The notes under the pieces: model-generated | Told to the model about the DNA's origin: nothing | Seen by the model: only the letters and a program-made list of their open reading frames with translations | The model's database searches: none | In this document: piece by piece, positions 36,161 through 48,500 of the stretch | How positions within the stretch are numbered: position 1 is the first letter of the stretch | How the letters are laid out: each line of letters begins with the position of its first letter | Translations under genes and position numbers: made by a program | Assembly (NCBI RefSeq): GCF_000003195.3 | Contig: NC_012872.2 | Span: 26,097,258-26,161,257 of the forward strand | Source: Sorghum bicolor | Taxonomy: Eukaryota > Streptophyta > Magnoliopsida > Poales > Poaceae | Direction: 5' to 3' | DNA: 64,000 nt

Positions 36161-37652
36161 CTGATCGAATTCGCATTTTGTTATCCCAAACCTAGCGCTT
36201 GAATCTGCTCGCCTCACCTCTCACTATAAAACAAAGCAACCAACTAAACGTAACAGTTCTTATACTGACTAAGCTAGATCATGCAACCAAACAAGTGTAT
36301 CTTGTATTGTTGAAGCCACACTTGAGCTACCTATGTTATAACGCTATGAGGAGCTCAAGGACCCTTTAGTACACTCCTATCAGCAGCCAAAGGTTCATGG
36401 AGTTCTTCACCTCCCACATAAATATTTTTATTTGTTGAAAATTAGTTATATTTAAAGAACATTAGTTTTGGAAAATACCATTGAAAGACCATTTAGAGAT
36501 ATTATAGAACTAATTGTCAAGTGATATGTCTTATTCGAAGAGATTTGAAGTCTAAATTTTTTTCATCATATACGAAATAACAAAATTATTTTTCAATAAA
36601 TATAAATTAAAATAGCATTGATATGAAAACATATAATTTCTAGTAGAAATATTATGGACCTTGTTTATATTCTTTTGACATTATAATTTCTAGCACAAAT
36701 ATTATGGGCCTATTACCAAACATTTTTCACACCGAGGGCACCCTTTTCCTCCTATTATTAATTAATTGTAATAGGTGAAAAATTGTTCCCTCCAAATATC
36801 CATTAACCACTCCCACCAATTAATCGGTCAATTTTTTTGGCTCCCACCATATTGCATTGGCAAATATCCATTAAGCTTTCCCTCCTATTAATCAGTGAAA
36901 TTTTTTTTACTCCCGCCATGTTGCATTGGACATCAGCATATATAAGATCATGGAGCCCCTTCCATCGTCTACGGATCTACTAAACCGTGAAAGTGCCATT
37001 ATCACCATCGTCAAACTAGTGACGGAGAGAAACAGGGGACCATAAAGGTATTACTACTAGTATTTCGTTTCATTTCCTTTTTCTTTTTTTGCCGAGTCTT
37101 CCTCCATCCGGCCATTATTACGCTTGGGTCAAAGGGGCTGCCATGTATCGCCATGGCGCACGGATCCATGATATCGATGCGGCCTTCGATCCAGTTCCTC
37201 GCAGCCGCCGCCGCCGTCTCGCGGCCTCCGATCCAGTTCGTCGTGGCCGCCGCCACCGTCGTCGCAGCCTCCAATCCAGTTCGCTCTGCGTCCGATCCAG
37301 TTCGTCGCGGCGACGACCGCCACCACCACCTCCGTTATCGCCGCTGTCGTCACCATCTCCACACGCGAGAAGTTGCCTTACCTCAAATTCCTTAATGATA
37401 TCTTGTTTTTCGATCTATGACTATGAGTATGCATCACATCCATTCCGTATTTTCGTTGGACACCAACCAACCGCATCCATGCCTGCAGCCCAATCCAAAA
37501 TTTTTGTTTCTCAAATTATTTTTTTGACAGATTGTTTCCAGCCTCCGTATGTCCCAAATTATTTTTCCATCAGATTGTTTCTTTTTGTAAAATGTCCATT
37601 TAGTTTGATGGCTATGTTTCTCCATCAATTCCATTGTTGTTTTGCAGGGAAA
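36161..37652 (+). promoter_or_regulatory. Promoter and 5' leader of the TNPA-like gene
   Basis: AT-rich sequence contains a TATA-like TATATAAG at 36939-36946. A donor-like AAAG|GTATTA at 37047 and an acceptor TTTTGCAG at 37648, five bases before the ATG, suggest a leader intron. A GC-rich, simple-repeat-like block (CGCCGC, about 37195-37350) lies inside it. ORFs here read in several frames and look incidental. Confidence 0.45.
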
Positions 37653-39672
37653 ATGGCTCCACGGCCGCCTCCACGTGTGCCTCGCCGAACAGTTGCTGAA
37701 ATAGATAGAGAATTTGATGAGCTTTGCTCTGCTTTATCCAATGATCCAAGGGACCAAATGACCTCCGGTGCAGGTTTATACATTCAGCACCACCAAATAT
37801 TTCTCTGCGTAAAAATTTACAAAATGCCTACTTTTGTGTCTACAGGTCAAATAGCTACCAGGTTACGTTCACATAGCTCTCAACCTGACAATGCGTGTGA
37901 TCAAGTGGATTCAGATGTGGCCATGGACGAAAATAATCAAATAAATGCTGCAGCACACAACACTAAAGGTGTTATCCTAATCTGAAACATGCTTTCTTAT
38001 ACTGATTATTTTGCTGATTTACCTAGGTTCTGTTATGCTACCAGATTTATTTCTTCACATGACATAATGTCAAACGCTACCTTGTTATATTAAACTAAAA
38101 TTTGATTCTTGACACCAGTTACATACAAACATTACAATTACCTTTGTTCTTTTCTCTAAATGAACTAGGCCCTGTTAAGAGTGGTAGAAAAGTTACAATT
38201 AACGATCAACTTCGCAAGAGAAGAGCGAAAGGAAGGCATATTGACATAAAGTTCCCTAAAGAATTTGCAAAAGTGTGTGGAGAACATGCTAGTTTATTTA
38301 AAAGTGAGATAACAGTTCTTGTAAGAACTATACCACTCCAAGTGAAGAAGTGGAAGGAAATGGATGAGTTTCATCCTGGTACTACTACATCAGTTTGGAA
38401 AAAACTGAAGGTGACCATCCTTGAATTTGAAATGAATATATTTGGCACACATAGTTTATCATTGCATTCAGTGGTTGCATATTACATTAATTCATTGTTG
38501 TACAGGAAAAGTTCCCTGAGCTTTCAGAAGAAGATAAAGATTGTGCCATGAGACAAGTAGAGAGTCAGTACAATAATCGGCGTTATCGTCTACTTCAAGC
38601 TTACCGAAACAAGAAGCCAAGGCCACAACATGTCTCACCAGAAGGTTGGCAATGGTTGATAAGGAATTTATGGACGGATGATGATTTTCAGGTACATACA
38701 ACTCATACCCTAAATTACATTGCTGCATAAGTGTTAATGATACATTTATGCAATTTGTAAACCAGAAAAGGAGCAACCAAAACTCTATGAATAGAGCAAA
38801 GCAAGAAATGGGGTCCAAAGTAGGAACTAGATCAATTGCTCAAATCTCTTATGAACTGGTGAGGAAAATACTTACCAGGCATTTTTTTTTATCTGCTACA
38901 CATTTTTCTAAATTAGTGAATAAATGCCTTTTGATTCCAATGCAGCGAAACCCAGAAACTGGTGAATGGCCTACTGCTATGCAAGTTTGGAGGGCTACAT
39001 ATCAAAAGGCTGATGGGACATGGTCTATTCCAACGGGTGAAGAAATAATGGTATGAACATTTTACTTTCATTTTCTGATGGCATCTTTAGGTTTCACATT
39101 TTTCAATATCCTACCTTTATAAGATAACATGTCTTCACTTTTTTTGAACAACAGCAACTCTGTGTAGTATACGGGTTTTTACTAGTTTTCTGTTTCATGC
39201 TTTCCAGACCAAACTAGATGAAGCTGCTGGGATACATCAAGAAAAGATTTCATCTGCGCCCATACCAATAGTGGAGCACTTTGCACTAGTTCTTGGTAGA
39301 AAGCCAAACCACTCACGTGGTGTTGGCATTCGTGCTGTAAACAAAGTGGCTGAGGAAAGAATGAGATTGCAGGCGCAAGTTGAGGCTTCTGAACAGCGTG
39401 AAGCTGCAGCACGAGCACGTGCAGATGCTGCTGAGCAACGTGCTAAGGCTGCTGAGCAACGAGCACAAGCTTTGGAAGGTCAAGTTTCCACGGTGGTTGA
39501 AACAAATGCACAACTTCAAGAAGAGCAGCAATCCCATCGTGATGCACTGAGTTCTTTGCGTCAAGCACAGAGTGGAGAAGTTGCTCGCCTAGTGAGAGAA
39601 CAACTTGATCAACAAATGGCTGAATTAGTTGCACGCATACATTCTGGTGCCTCGCAGCCTCCAGCATCTTAG
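37653..39672 (+). CDS. TNPA-like protein of CACTA-2, seven exons, intact
   Basis: The ATG at 37653 follows a TTTTGCAG acceptor. Exons at 37653-37773, 37846-37968, 38169-38410, 38506-38691, 38766-38858, 38946-39050 and 39208-39672 all have GT donors and AG acceptors. They add to 1,335 bases, giving 444 residues plus a stop with no break. The N-terminus is proline/arginine-rich. The middle matches the plant transposase Ptta/En/Spm family (GRKVTINDQLRKR, KVCGEHASLFKSEI, RNPETGEWPTAMQVW). Residues about 330-420 form an alanine/glutamate/arginine coiled coil (AEQRAKAAEQRAQALEGQ). In En/Spm the second gene product binds subterminal motifs and brings the ends together. That role here is inferred. 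It is divergent from the transposase on the other strand. Confidence 0.85.
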
Positions 39673-40622
39673 AGTTTAGACCCTTTAGTTGAATAATTAT
39701 TGTGAGACTTTAAAGTAGTGTCAAGAGAGTTATTTTGAGAGTTCCAAGTGTTATAACATTTTATGTATTGTTCGATCGCAACAATATCATGGTTAAAGAA
39801 TCATTGAAATAAATATTATTGGTCTACAGTTGTGAGAATTGTATTAGTGCATATTTGTTGAGCCATTTTTGTCACTACATCATGGGTGATAATGATAAAT
39901 ATTTGCCACATTATCTATTGTTCCACACAATTAAGGCATTATGTTGTGACATAATTTGTCATAACTAATATTTTCACACAAATGCTATGTTTTTATGATG
40001 AAATTATCAACACAACATGTCTTATTAGTCCTCACAAAAAGATCATATTGTGAGGACAAGTTTTGCCACCGTAAAATATGTGACGATGAGTTACATCACA
40101 AATAAAATGTGTTGTGGTGATAAGGCGCCACTTTTGCCCATATAAACTGTGGCGATCACCTAGACACAAATGCAACTAAAATAGTGAGAAAAAATTTTGA
40201 CACAGTAAAGTTGTATAATGGCGAAACTTTGGTCACTAATATTTAGTCTTTTGTGACAATATAATTTGTCACTTTAACAAGAGTAATTGTGACGACCAAA
40301 TTGCCACAAATTGTATATAATTGTGTCAACTATTACCACCACTAAAAAAGTTATGAGTGGCATTAACTTTTGTCACTAACACGTATGTTTTTGTGACAAT
40401 GAATGGGCCACAAATGCCTATGTTACTAGTGGCAGTACAATTTGTCACTAATGAGCATGATCATTTGTGGGGAACAAAAATTCATCACTAGAGTATCTGT
40501 GAGGCTAGTATTTGTGACGACTTGTGGCGACTTAAAAAGTCGCCACAAAGACTGATTTGTGACGAACAAATAAGCTTTTGTGATGAAAATTTTCGCCACA
40601 AAAACCCTTCGCCCTTGTGGTG
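39673..40622. repeat. Right subterminal repeats and TIR of CACTA-2
   Basis: After about 190 bases of probable 3' untranslated sequence, motifs such as TTTGTCACTA, TTGTGACGA and GCCACAAA recur densely to the end, CCCTTGTGGTG. The inverted terminal repeat matches the left end over ten bases with one difference. Confidence 0.8.
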
Positions 40623-40625
40623 AGA

Positions 40626-41318
40626 TTTGTTGCCCCTTCCATTGCAGGAAAGAACCAATATGGAAGCCTCCAAGCGTGCTGCATACATCAAGAAGGTACA
40701 CGAGAAGACCAAGGAAGCAATTGAACTCAAGGCAGGACGCAAGGCTGCAAGTATGAACAAACATAGGAAGAAGGTGTTATTTGAACCTAGAGACTTGGTG
40801 TGGATACACTTGCACAAGGATCACTTTCCTCGGTAGCGCAAATCAAAATTGCTGCCATGAGAAGATGGTCCATTTTGTGTTCTTGAGAAGATCAATGACA
40901 ATGCATACAAGATTGATCTTCCTACAAGTTATGGCGTGAGCAACTCCTTCAATGTTGCTGATCTCTCACCATTCACAAGTGAAGACACTTCAGAGTCGAG
41001 GACGACTCCATTTCAAGGGGGGAGGATGATATGACCACGCCACCAAGCAAAATGTCACAAGCTCCAAGTCAAGCTACACCCACTCAAGTTTCACCTACAC
41101 CGACACCAGCACAAGTCATCGATGGACCGATTACACGTAGTCGTGCAAAGAAGCCACAACAAGAGGTCCACACGCTACTTTGTGAGATTCATTTTAACAT
41201 TAATGAGAATTTTATACTACCTAAGTATTGTACCTTGATTGTACTTAGGTATATAGAAGAAGAGAAGGATGAATCGGACCTTGAAGAACGGACTAGTGCA
41301 AGTTCCACAAGAAGTTAA
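40626..41318 (+). pseudogene. pol C-terminus of the chromovirus-like element, part after CACTA-2
   Basis: This continues the integrase C-terminus: ERTNMEASKRAAYIKKVHEKT, then [24 protein letters not shown] and NVADLSPF. Stops occur at about 40834 and 40858. At the G-run of the polypurine tract (41017-41022) the frame shifts. The shifted frame continues into the LTR (DGPITRSRAKK motif) and ends at 41316-41318, so the pol end overlaps the LTR by nearly 300 bases. Such overlap is known for some chromoviruses. No canonical chromodomain is visible. Confidence 0.8.
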
Positions 41319-42220
41319 AAACGGACCAGTGGAAGTAAAAAACGGAACATTGCAAAGAAATCTTCATAACTTTTTACTCACAAAAGCTATGAAGGTCAAT
41401 GAGCACTTGTTGGAAAGCTTGATGAGTCTACTTTCTAATGAATCTAGTGGCAACCAGTTTGGATACACCATATTGCCTGCAGACCAGAATTAGTACAGAC
41501 TGCTCAGATGGTCAACAGTCTATCATGACAGAATGTTGGTACAACTTGCCAAGTAAAACTGTACCAATCTGCAATGTTTCGTACTGGTTGGCATATATTG
41601 TTGGAAAGCCCTTTGATTCTACTTTCACACCCAAGAAACGGTTCATCATTTGGACTTCCCAATAAAAAGTTATAGTCAGTTTATTGGAAACTGCTCTGGA
41701 GGCCAACAGTCATGCGAAGCCACTTTGGGAATCCATTTCGAGGAGACCTTTCACATTGTCTACTCTCAGAAACTCTATTTTGTTTTCGTACCTATCTAGC
41801 AGGGCTGTTGCTAGTATAAATACCCCTTAAGACTCATTGTAATCTCAGACTTTGATAATTGAAATACAGAACCCCTTTGTTCAGCTGCGTGCTAACAAAT
41901 TCAGAGAGTGATCTCTACCCCTTTGCTCTTGTGATTTCCTCGCAGGATTACATAGGCGGCGGCTTCATCCGCTCCCTATTGGTGCTCCTACTCCCTTCAA
42001 GGTATTCCTTGATTGATTGTAGGCTGTGTTGGTTGGTTCTTTGAGAGTGTGGTTGGGCGAATCCTTGATTAAGGTTGCCGGTTAAAGACGATGGTTGGCT
42101 TCGAGTTTTATTTGTCAGGTTGACTAGTTATCGCTGCTTGCAGTAAGTTATCCGGCTGTTCTTCAGCAAGTTATCGGTGTTCATCCAACGTCGTGAAGAT
42201 CGGGACAACGTGTCGCATCA
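41027..42220 (+). repeat. 3' LTR of the chromovirus-like element
   Basis: 1,194 bp, TGATATGACC...GCATCA, preceded by the polypurine tract AAGGGGGGAGGA (41015-41026) and followed by the TTTAA duplication. It is about 96-97% identical to the 5' LTR over the first 290 bases, by eye. Confidence 0.93.
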
Positions 42221-42225
42221 TTTAA

Positions 42226-43008
42226 TGTGCCTATCGTGTTCTCACCTAACCCGACAGTCACGGGAAACATGATAGGAAGCAAGCACCCGTCCAATCCCAC
42301 TTTTCGTAGCTTTGTCCTCCAGATGAGCAAAAGTATGACCAAGTGCCAGTGAGATGTCGTGTCACGACCCCCCTCGAGACACCCAAAGTCAGCGCGCCGA
42401 AATAGCAGAGCCTTGCACGGTGCTGGACCCTCGAGCGAATGCGTACCTTTCCAGAGAAAAGTCAGTCGGTGAAGGACAGCACCTCAACCACTCTGGACGT
42501 GACTACTGCCACGACGTACAGGCGTGCCCACGGTTAAGCCAATCCAAGGTGATGCATAGGAGCCGAATTTAGGAGCATGTGTAATCATCACCAAAGTACC
42601 AAGCAACAAGATAGCTCGAGGCCACGCCGGTACGGAGGCCTTGAGTAGGTCAGCGCACCACACCTCTATCGAAGCCTATTCTATTACCTACGACATGTAA
42701 CCTAGGCCTCCCCTTGGAACTATAAAAGGGGAGGCTGAGGGGGAATACGCGGAGGACGACAGGTAGAATAACAACCATACTTCGTTTTCATATAGGACTC
42801 ATAATCCATCACAATACCAACTTGTATTCGCCCCTGTACAAGCACTTAGGTGCAAGAAAATAGTAAACATCCCCCCCGCTGGACGTAGGGCCTTCTCTTG
42901 CCCGAACTAGGATAAAACTCTGTGTCTTTCTTGCATCACCATCTGGAAGAGGGAACACGCACACAAGTTTACTCGTTGGTGTGACCCCCTGGGGGTAAAA
43001 CACCGTCA
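42226..43008 (+). repeat. 5' LTR of Tat copy 2, second part
   Basis: This continues the LTR from 25989 and ends CCGTCA. A TATA box (cTATAAAAGGGG) lies at 42721-42727, about 290 bases before the end. Bases 42228-42520 match 63714-64000 with about 18 substitutions in about 290 bases (about 94%). Confidence 0.8.
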
Positions 43009-43010
43009 GT

Positions 43011-43028
43011 TGGCGCGCCAGGTAGGGG
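43011..43028 (+). other. PBS of Tat copy 2
   Basis: TGGCGCGCCAGGTAGGGG lies two bases after the LTR end. It has the TGG start and GC-rich form of a tRNA 3'-end complement and is the usual site in Tat-type grass elements. It may be tRNA-Arg; the tRNA is not confirmed. Confidence 0.75.
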
Positions 43029-43066
43029 CCCTGCGTGTTTTTCACCGACTCCCCATCTCATTCCAG

Positions 43067-45464
43067 ATGGCCACTCTTGTTTCACCGATCCCGCGCTCCA
43101 CGGTGATTTGGTTCGGGAGCCTCGATTTCATGTCCACCGGTACCGGCTACGACATGATCCTGCTCTCGGTCAAAGGACCGGGAAACTCGCGTTGCACCAG
43201 CACGATTGAAGGCCCAGAGACGGCCTCGCCACCACGCCTCCCAGCACAAGAAGAGGCGTGGACAGCACCACCACCACCCCTCTGCGGCGTCGCGGTCATC
43301 GACACGCGCCAGACAAGCGGTGGCGCAGCAGCCGGCAGCCCCGCGCGCCGAGGCTACAGATACGATGGCCCAGTGTTGAGACGGCCCCGCAACGACATTG
43401 GGAGATAACGTGACTCGCGTGCTCTCGCCATCGACGATGCTGCTACCGCACGGGTTGTTCGCCTCTAGGGGAACACACCCGTTTGGTCTGGACAATGCCG
43501 CGGCGTCGCTAGCCAGGACGATATGCCCAGACGCCCAGACGTATGTGGAAAGACCAATGGTCCTCCCAAGCGACACCGAGGCACAACAGCAAGTAGCTGA
43601 GCTGCCGGATTTTTCCCGGGTGCGGAGCCTCCGACGTCTAGGACCCAGGCGATATACCATCACTTCGCTCAGATAGCGGATGGTGGAGGAGGGGTGTGGG
43701 TGTTTCTACACCGCAGAACCAGACCCCGACTCCAAATCTAACAGCTATGACCCTACAAGGGAGTGCTACAACATCGACGGGGAAGTGGCGACCACTGATG
43801 AAACGCAAGATGCCGTTGCCGGTGGCCGAGCCCCCATAGCGAGAGAAGGTCCCAGGACACCTGGGAACGACGGCTGGGTCGACCCTCCAGCGCAGGACGA
43901 CAAAGCTGCACAACTCACATAATTACGGGAGCTCAAAGCCAAGCTTGACGAGGACCGCGAGCGCCTCGCTCAGCTCGAGTAGGCCCTCGAGCGAGACCAA
44001 CCGCATCCGCACGCCGGAGGCGCGCGCGGTCGCGCTCGAGAGGTGTACCGTCATATCGTCTGGGACGAGGAGCCAGAACCACCTGTCAGCCGCTACCAAT
44101 GAGCGGGCTAGAATGTCGTGGCAGCAACCATGCTATTGCGTAACATGCCTGAACCTTCCAACTCCCAGGCGCTGCGCATTCGAGACGAGGTGCAGACCCT
44201 GCTCCAAGTGGCGGCGGCCCAACGAGCCGAAAGCTCGGCTTCTCGGCGTCGAGGGGCAGCCATGGAGAAACGTGTCGAGCCAGCCCGAGACGAGAGGGAG
44301 GTGTCGGTCCACCAAGGACCACCCCCTCGAGGAAGAAAAACCGTGCCAGTCCAAGAGCGCCTCGTCGATAATCAACGGCGACACGACGCTCGACATGACA
44401 TCAATGAGTATCGCCGCCGCCGGCATGGCGACGCAGAGGAGCGCGGCTACAGCGCCCACCGCGGCGGACGATACGACAGCGATGAGGACCGAATGGCTCC
44501 AGAACCGCAGGGCCCTCGAGTCTTCAGCAGAGCAATCCATAGCACGCCATTGCCAAACCCGTTTCGACCCCCGACAAGCATTACTAAATATAACGGCCAA
44601 ACGAAGCCAGAGCTGTGGCTGGCGGACTTCCGGCTGGCCTGCCAGTTGGGAGGTGCTCGAGGAGACGATCGAGCCATCATTCGCCAATTACCGCTCTGTC
44701 TCTTTGATACCGCTCGCAGATGGCTCGAGGAGCTCCCAGCCAACTAGATCCATGACTGGACCGATTTGGTCCGAGTATTCGAAGGCAACTTTAAAGGGTC
44801 CTACATACGACCCGACAATTCATGGGACCTCAGCAAGTGCAAGCAAAAATCAAGAGAAACTCTCCGAGAGTACGCTCGACGCTTCTTGAAGCAGTGCACG
44901 AAGCTTCTGCACATCCCTGACCACGACATCATACTGGCCTTTGTCTTAGGCACCGCCTGGAAAGACCTGGTGTGGGAGCTAGGCCGAAACTACCCTCAGA
45001 CCGTCAACGAGCTGATAGACATGGTGGAGAACTATGCTGTAGGTGAGGAGGCGGTCGGTGCTTTCTTCAGCCATGAAGGAAGCAAAGAGAAGGTGCTAGT
45101 GGATGATGACGAGGGCCCTAGCCGAGGTTCTAAGAAGAGCAAGAAGAAGAAGAAAGCGCGACCATTCAAGCGCGAGGCCCTCGACGATGATTTCGTTGCC
45201 GCCGCAAAGCGTAAAAAGCCTCCAGGCCCCCTGGAGGGGGCCGTCTTCGACAAAATGCTAAAGGAGCCCTGCCCTTATCACAAGGGAGGAGCACATCACA
45301 AGCTCGAAGACTGCCGCATGCTGAAAAGGTACTTCGACAGCCTTGGGCTGAAGAAGGATGACCAAAAGAAGGACAAGAGCGACGACAAGGAGGGAAACAA
45401 AGAAGACGAAGGTTTCCCTGCCATCCATGACTGCTACATGATCTACGGTGGGCCCTCAACATAG
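43067..45464 (+). pseudogene. gag of Tat copy 2, degraded
   Basis: A likely start is the ATG at 43067, 39 bases past the PBS. Its frame closes at 43408, and frameshifts follow. From 44118 a frame resumes with a charged N-terminal region and the retrotransposon gag domain (FDTARRWLEELP, FEGNFKGSYIRP, RETLREYARRFLKQC). A TAG at 44745-44747 lies in its middle. The tail is lysine-rich (KKSKKKKKARPFK) and has the Tat-type knuckle CPYHKGG...H...DC. The frame stops at 45462-45464. Gag packages RNA in virus-like particles; this copy cannot make a full one. Confidence 0.82.
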
Positions 45465-45529
45465 CTCACCACGAGGCAACGCAAGAGGGAGCACCGTGAA
45501 GTCTTTGTGGCTAGGATGGCGGTGCCCTA

Positions 45530-48500
45530 GTACCTCAATTGGTTGAGCACCCCATCACCTTCAACCGCGACGACCATCCCGACAGGGTGGTCGCTCCCGG
45601 CGTCTACCCGCTTATCGTCGACCCCATCATCGTCAACACTAGGCTCTCGAAGGTACTGATGGATGGCGGCAGCAGTATGAACATCATTTACCTCGAGACC
45701 CTCGACCTCCTCGGCATCGAAAGAGCGCAGCTCCAGCCAAGCGCGGGTGGCTTTCATGGCGTTGTGCAAGGAAAGAAGGCGTTACCGGTGGGTCGAATCG
45801 ACCTGCCGGTCTGTTTTGGCACAGCGGCCAACTTCTGGAAGGAAACTCTCACCTTTGAAGTGGTGGGATTTCGCGGCACGTACCATGCCATCATCGGACG
45901 TTCGGGCTACGCCAAATTCATGGCTATCCCCAATTACACCTACCTAAAGCTGAAGATGCCTGGGCCCAAGGGGGTCATCACCGTCAGCTCTTCCGACGAG
46001 CACGCGCGACGTCGAATGCGTCGAGTATGGAGAAGCCGTCGAGAACTCTGCCGAACTGGCCTTGAAGCTCGAGGTCCCTGCTGCTGAGGCTCCAGAGCCC
46101 AAACGTCATGCGGGCAACTTCGAACCAGCGGAAGGCACGAAGAAGATCCCGCTCGACCCCAATGGCTCCAACGACAAGGCGCTGACGATCAGCGCCGACT
46201 TCAACCCCAAATAGGAAGCCGTGCTCATCGACTTTCTCCATGTGAACGCTAACATGTTTGCATGGAGTCCCTCGGACATGCCAGGCATATCGAGGGAAGT
46301 CGCCGAGCACTCCTTGGAGATTCGAGATGGTACCAAACCAGTGAAACAACGACTGCGTTGCTTCAACGAGGAGAAACGCAAGATCATTGGCGAGGAGATC
46401 CACAAGCTTTTGATGGCCGGATTCATTAAGGAGGTACATCATCCCGACTGGTTAGCAAATCCTGTATTAGTTAAGAAAAAGAATGGGAAAATGAGGATGT
46501 GTGTCGATTACACGAGTTTGAATAAAGCATGTCCAAAAGTTCCCTTTCCTTTACCACACATCGACCAAATTGTTGATTCTATCGCAGGATGTGAAACCCT
46601 TTCGTTCCTTGATGCATATTCTGGTTACCATCAAATAAAAATGAAAGAATCCGACCAGCTCGCGACATGTTTCGTCACGCCTTTTGGGATGTATTGCTAT
46701 GTAACCATGCCCTTTGGGCTTTGAAATGCTGGGGCAACACACCAGCGATGCATGCTCCACGTGTTTGGTGAACACATAGGGTCGACGGTCGAGCCATACG
46801 TCGACGATATCGTCGTCAAATCAAAGAAACGGGACGACCTGATTCAGGACCTCGAGATCGCTTTTGGTTGTCTATGCGCTAATAAAGTCAAGCTCAATCC
46901 CGAGAAATGCGTCTTTGGCGTACCTCGAGGCTTGCTCCTGGGTTACATAGTCCCCCAACGCGGCGTTGAGGTCAATCCCGAAAAAGTATCAGCCATTGCG
47001 AGGATGGGGCCAATTCGAGATGTCAAGGGTGTGCAAAAAGTTACGGGTTGCCTGGCGGCGCTAAGCCGTTTCATTTCAAGATTAGGGGAACAGGCATTGC
47101 CACTGTATCGGCTCTTGAAAAAGGCTGATCGTATCTCCTCGACCCCCGAGGCCGAGGAAGCCCTCGATAGCCTGAAGAAGACATTGACCTCCGCCCCGGT
47201 CCTGGTTCCCCCTCGGCCTGTAGAGCCTCTGCTCCTGTACGTCGCTACAACGACCAAGGTGGTTAGTGCGGCCGTGGTGGTCGAAAGGCCGGAAGAAGGC
47301 ACGCTACCAGTCTAGAGGCCGGTCTACTTCATCAGCGAGGTGCTCTCGAAAACTAAGGTACGGTACCCCTAGATTTAGAAATTGATCTATGCCGTGATTC
47401 TCGCCCGACGCAAGCTGCAGCACTACTTTCTCGGTCACCCTATCACGGTGGTCTCGTCCTTCCCCTTGGGCGAGATCATCCAGAATCGAGAGGCCACAGG
47501 GAGGATCGCCAAATGGTCGGTCGAGCTCATGAGTGAGACCCTCACTTATGCGCCCCGCAAAGCCATCAAGTCTCAAGCCCTGGCAGATTTCATCACAGAG
47601 TGGACAGACTGTCAACTCCCCCAGCTCAACTTTAAGCGGAGCTGTGGACGATGTACTTCGATGGATATCTCATGAAGACAGGAGCTGGGGAAGGCCTGCT
47701 GTTCGTCTCACCCCTTGGCGTCCACATGAGGTATGTCATTAGAATACACTTCGCCGCATCTAACAATGTTGCAGAATACGAAGACCTCGTCAATGGGCTA
47801 AGGATCGCCATCGAGCTAGGGATTGGGTGCCTCGACGTTCGTGGCAACTCTCAACTCGTCATTGACCAAGTAATGAAGGCCTCGAGCTGCCACGACCTGA
47901 AAATGGAGGCGTACTGCAAGGAAGTACGCCGACTCGAGGACAAATTCCACGGTCTCGAACTCGTCCCCATCGCATGACGATACAACGAGGCAGCCGACGA
48001 ACTCGCTAAGGTCGCATCAACTCGAGGTACCGTCCCACCCAACGCATTCTCGAGAGACCTGCACGAGCCATCCGTTGACTTGGGCGCGGGGGCTAACGTC
48101 GAAGCCCCCACTCCCCATCCAACCGACACTATCGAAGCCCTGCTAACGGCAGCAGAAGTAATGGAGGTGGAACAGAGTCCCGGTCGACCGTTCGACTAGC
48201 GTACGCCGTTCCTTGATTGCCTGATCCGGTGTGAGCTACCAGAAGATCGATCCGAGGCCCGCCGTATCGCTCGACGGGCCAAACCGTACGTGATCTACCG
48301 CGAAAACGAAGAGCTATATCGACGAAGCCCGACTGGGATCTTGCAGCGCTGTATCACCATAGAAGAGGATCGAAAGCTCCTCGAGGACCTTGGGGCTTGT
48401 GGCCACCTTGCTACTCCAAGAACCCTTGTAGGGAACGCCTTCCGACAAGGTTTCTACTGGCCAACAGCCATAGCTGATGCCATAGAACTCGTGCGCTCGT

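Larger units (their letters stand above)
30580..40622. mobile_element. CACTA-2: En/Spm-type DNA transposon
   Basis: The left end reads CACTACAAGG and the right end, inverted, CACCACAAGG. The flanks are AGA at 30577-30579 and 40623-40625. Removing the element and one AGA would rejoin the chromovirus pol reading frame without a shift, which confirms both borders. It carries a TNP2-type transposase on the - strand (31907-35150) and a divergent, intact TNPA-like gene on the + strand (37653-39672), with subterminal repeat arrays at both ends. The length is 10,043 bp. Confidence 0.93.
25990..42220 (+). mobile_element. Chromovirus-like Ty3/gypsy element (split by CACTA-2)
   Basis: Two LTRs (25990-27184 and 41027-42220) both read TGATATGACC...GCATCA and are flanked by the 5-bp duplication TTTAA (25985-25989 and 42221-42225). 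A PBS fitting initiator tRNA-Met, a gag-pol ORF and a polypurine tract occur in the expected order. CACTA-2 is inserted in pol at AGA. The reverse transcriptase and integrase catalytic cores are deleted. The exact clade is not settled; the pol frame running into the LTR resembles the CRM clade. Confidence 0.92.

Noticed and set aside
37089..37652. The long + strand ORF starting at 37089 as the start of the TNPA-like protein
   Set aside because: It crosses a leader-intron acceptor just before the ATG at 37653, and its arginine/serine-rich first part looks like a by-product of CGCCGC repeats. The later ATG gives a complete, phase-consistent gene.
43082..44743. Several long - strand ORFs opposite Tat copy 2 gag
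   Set aside because: They are GC-driven mirror frames of gag. The true antisense gene lies downstream of pol, not here.
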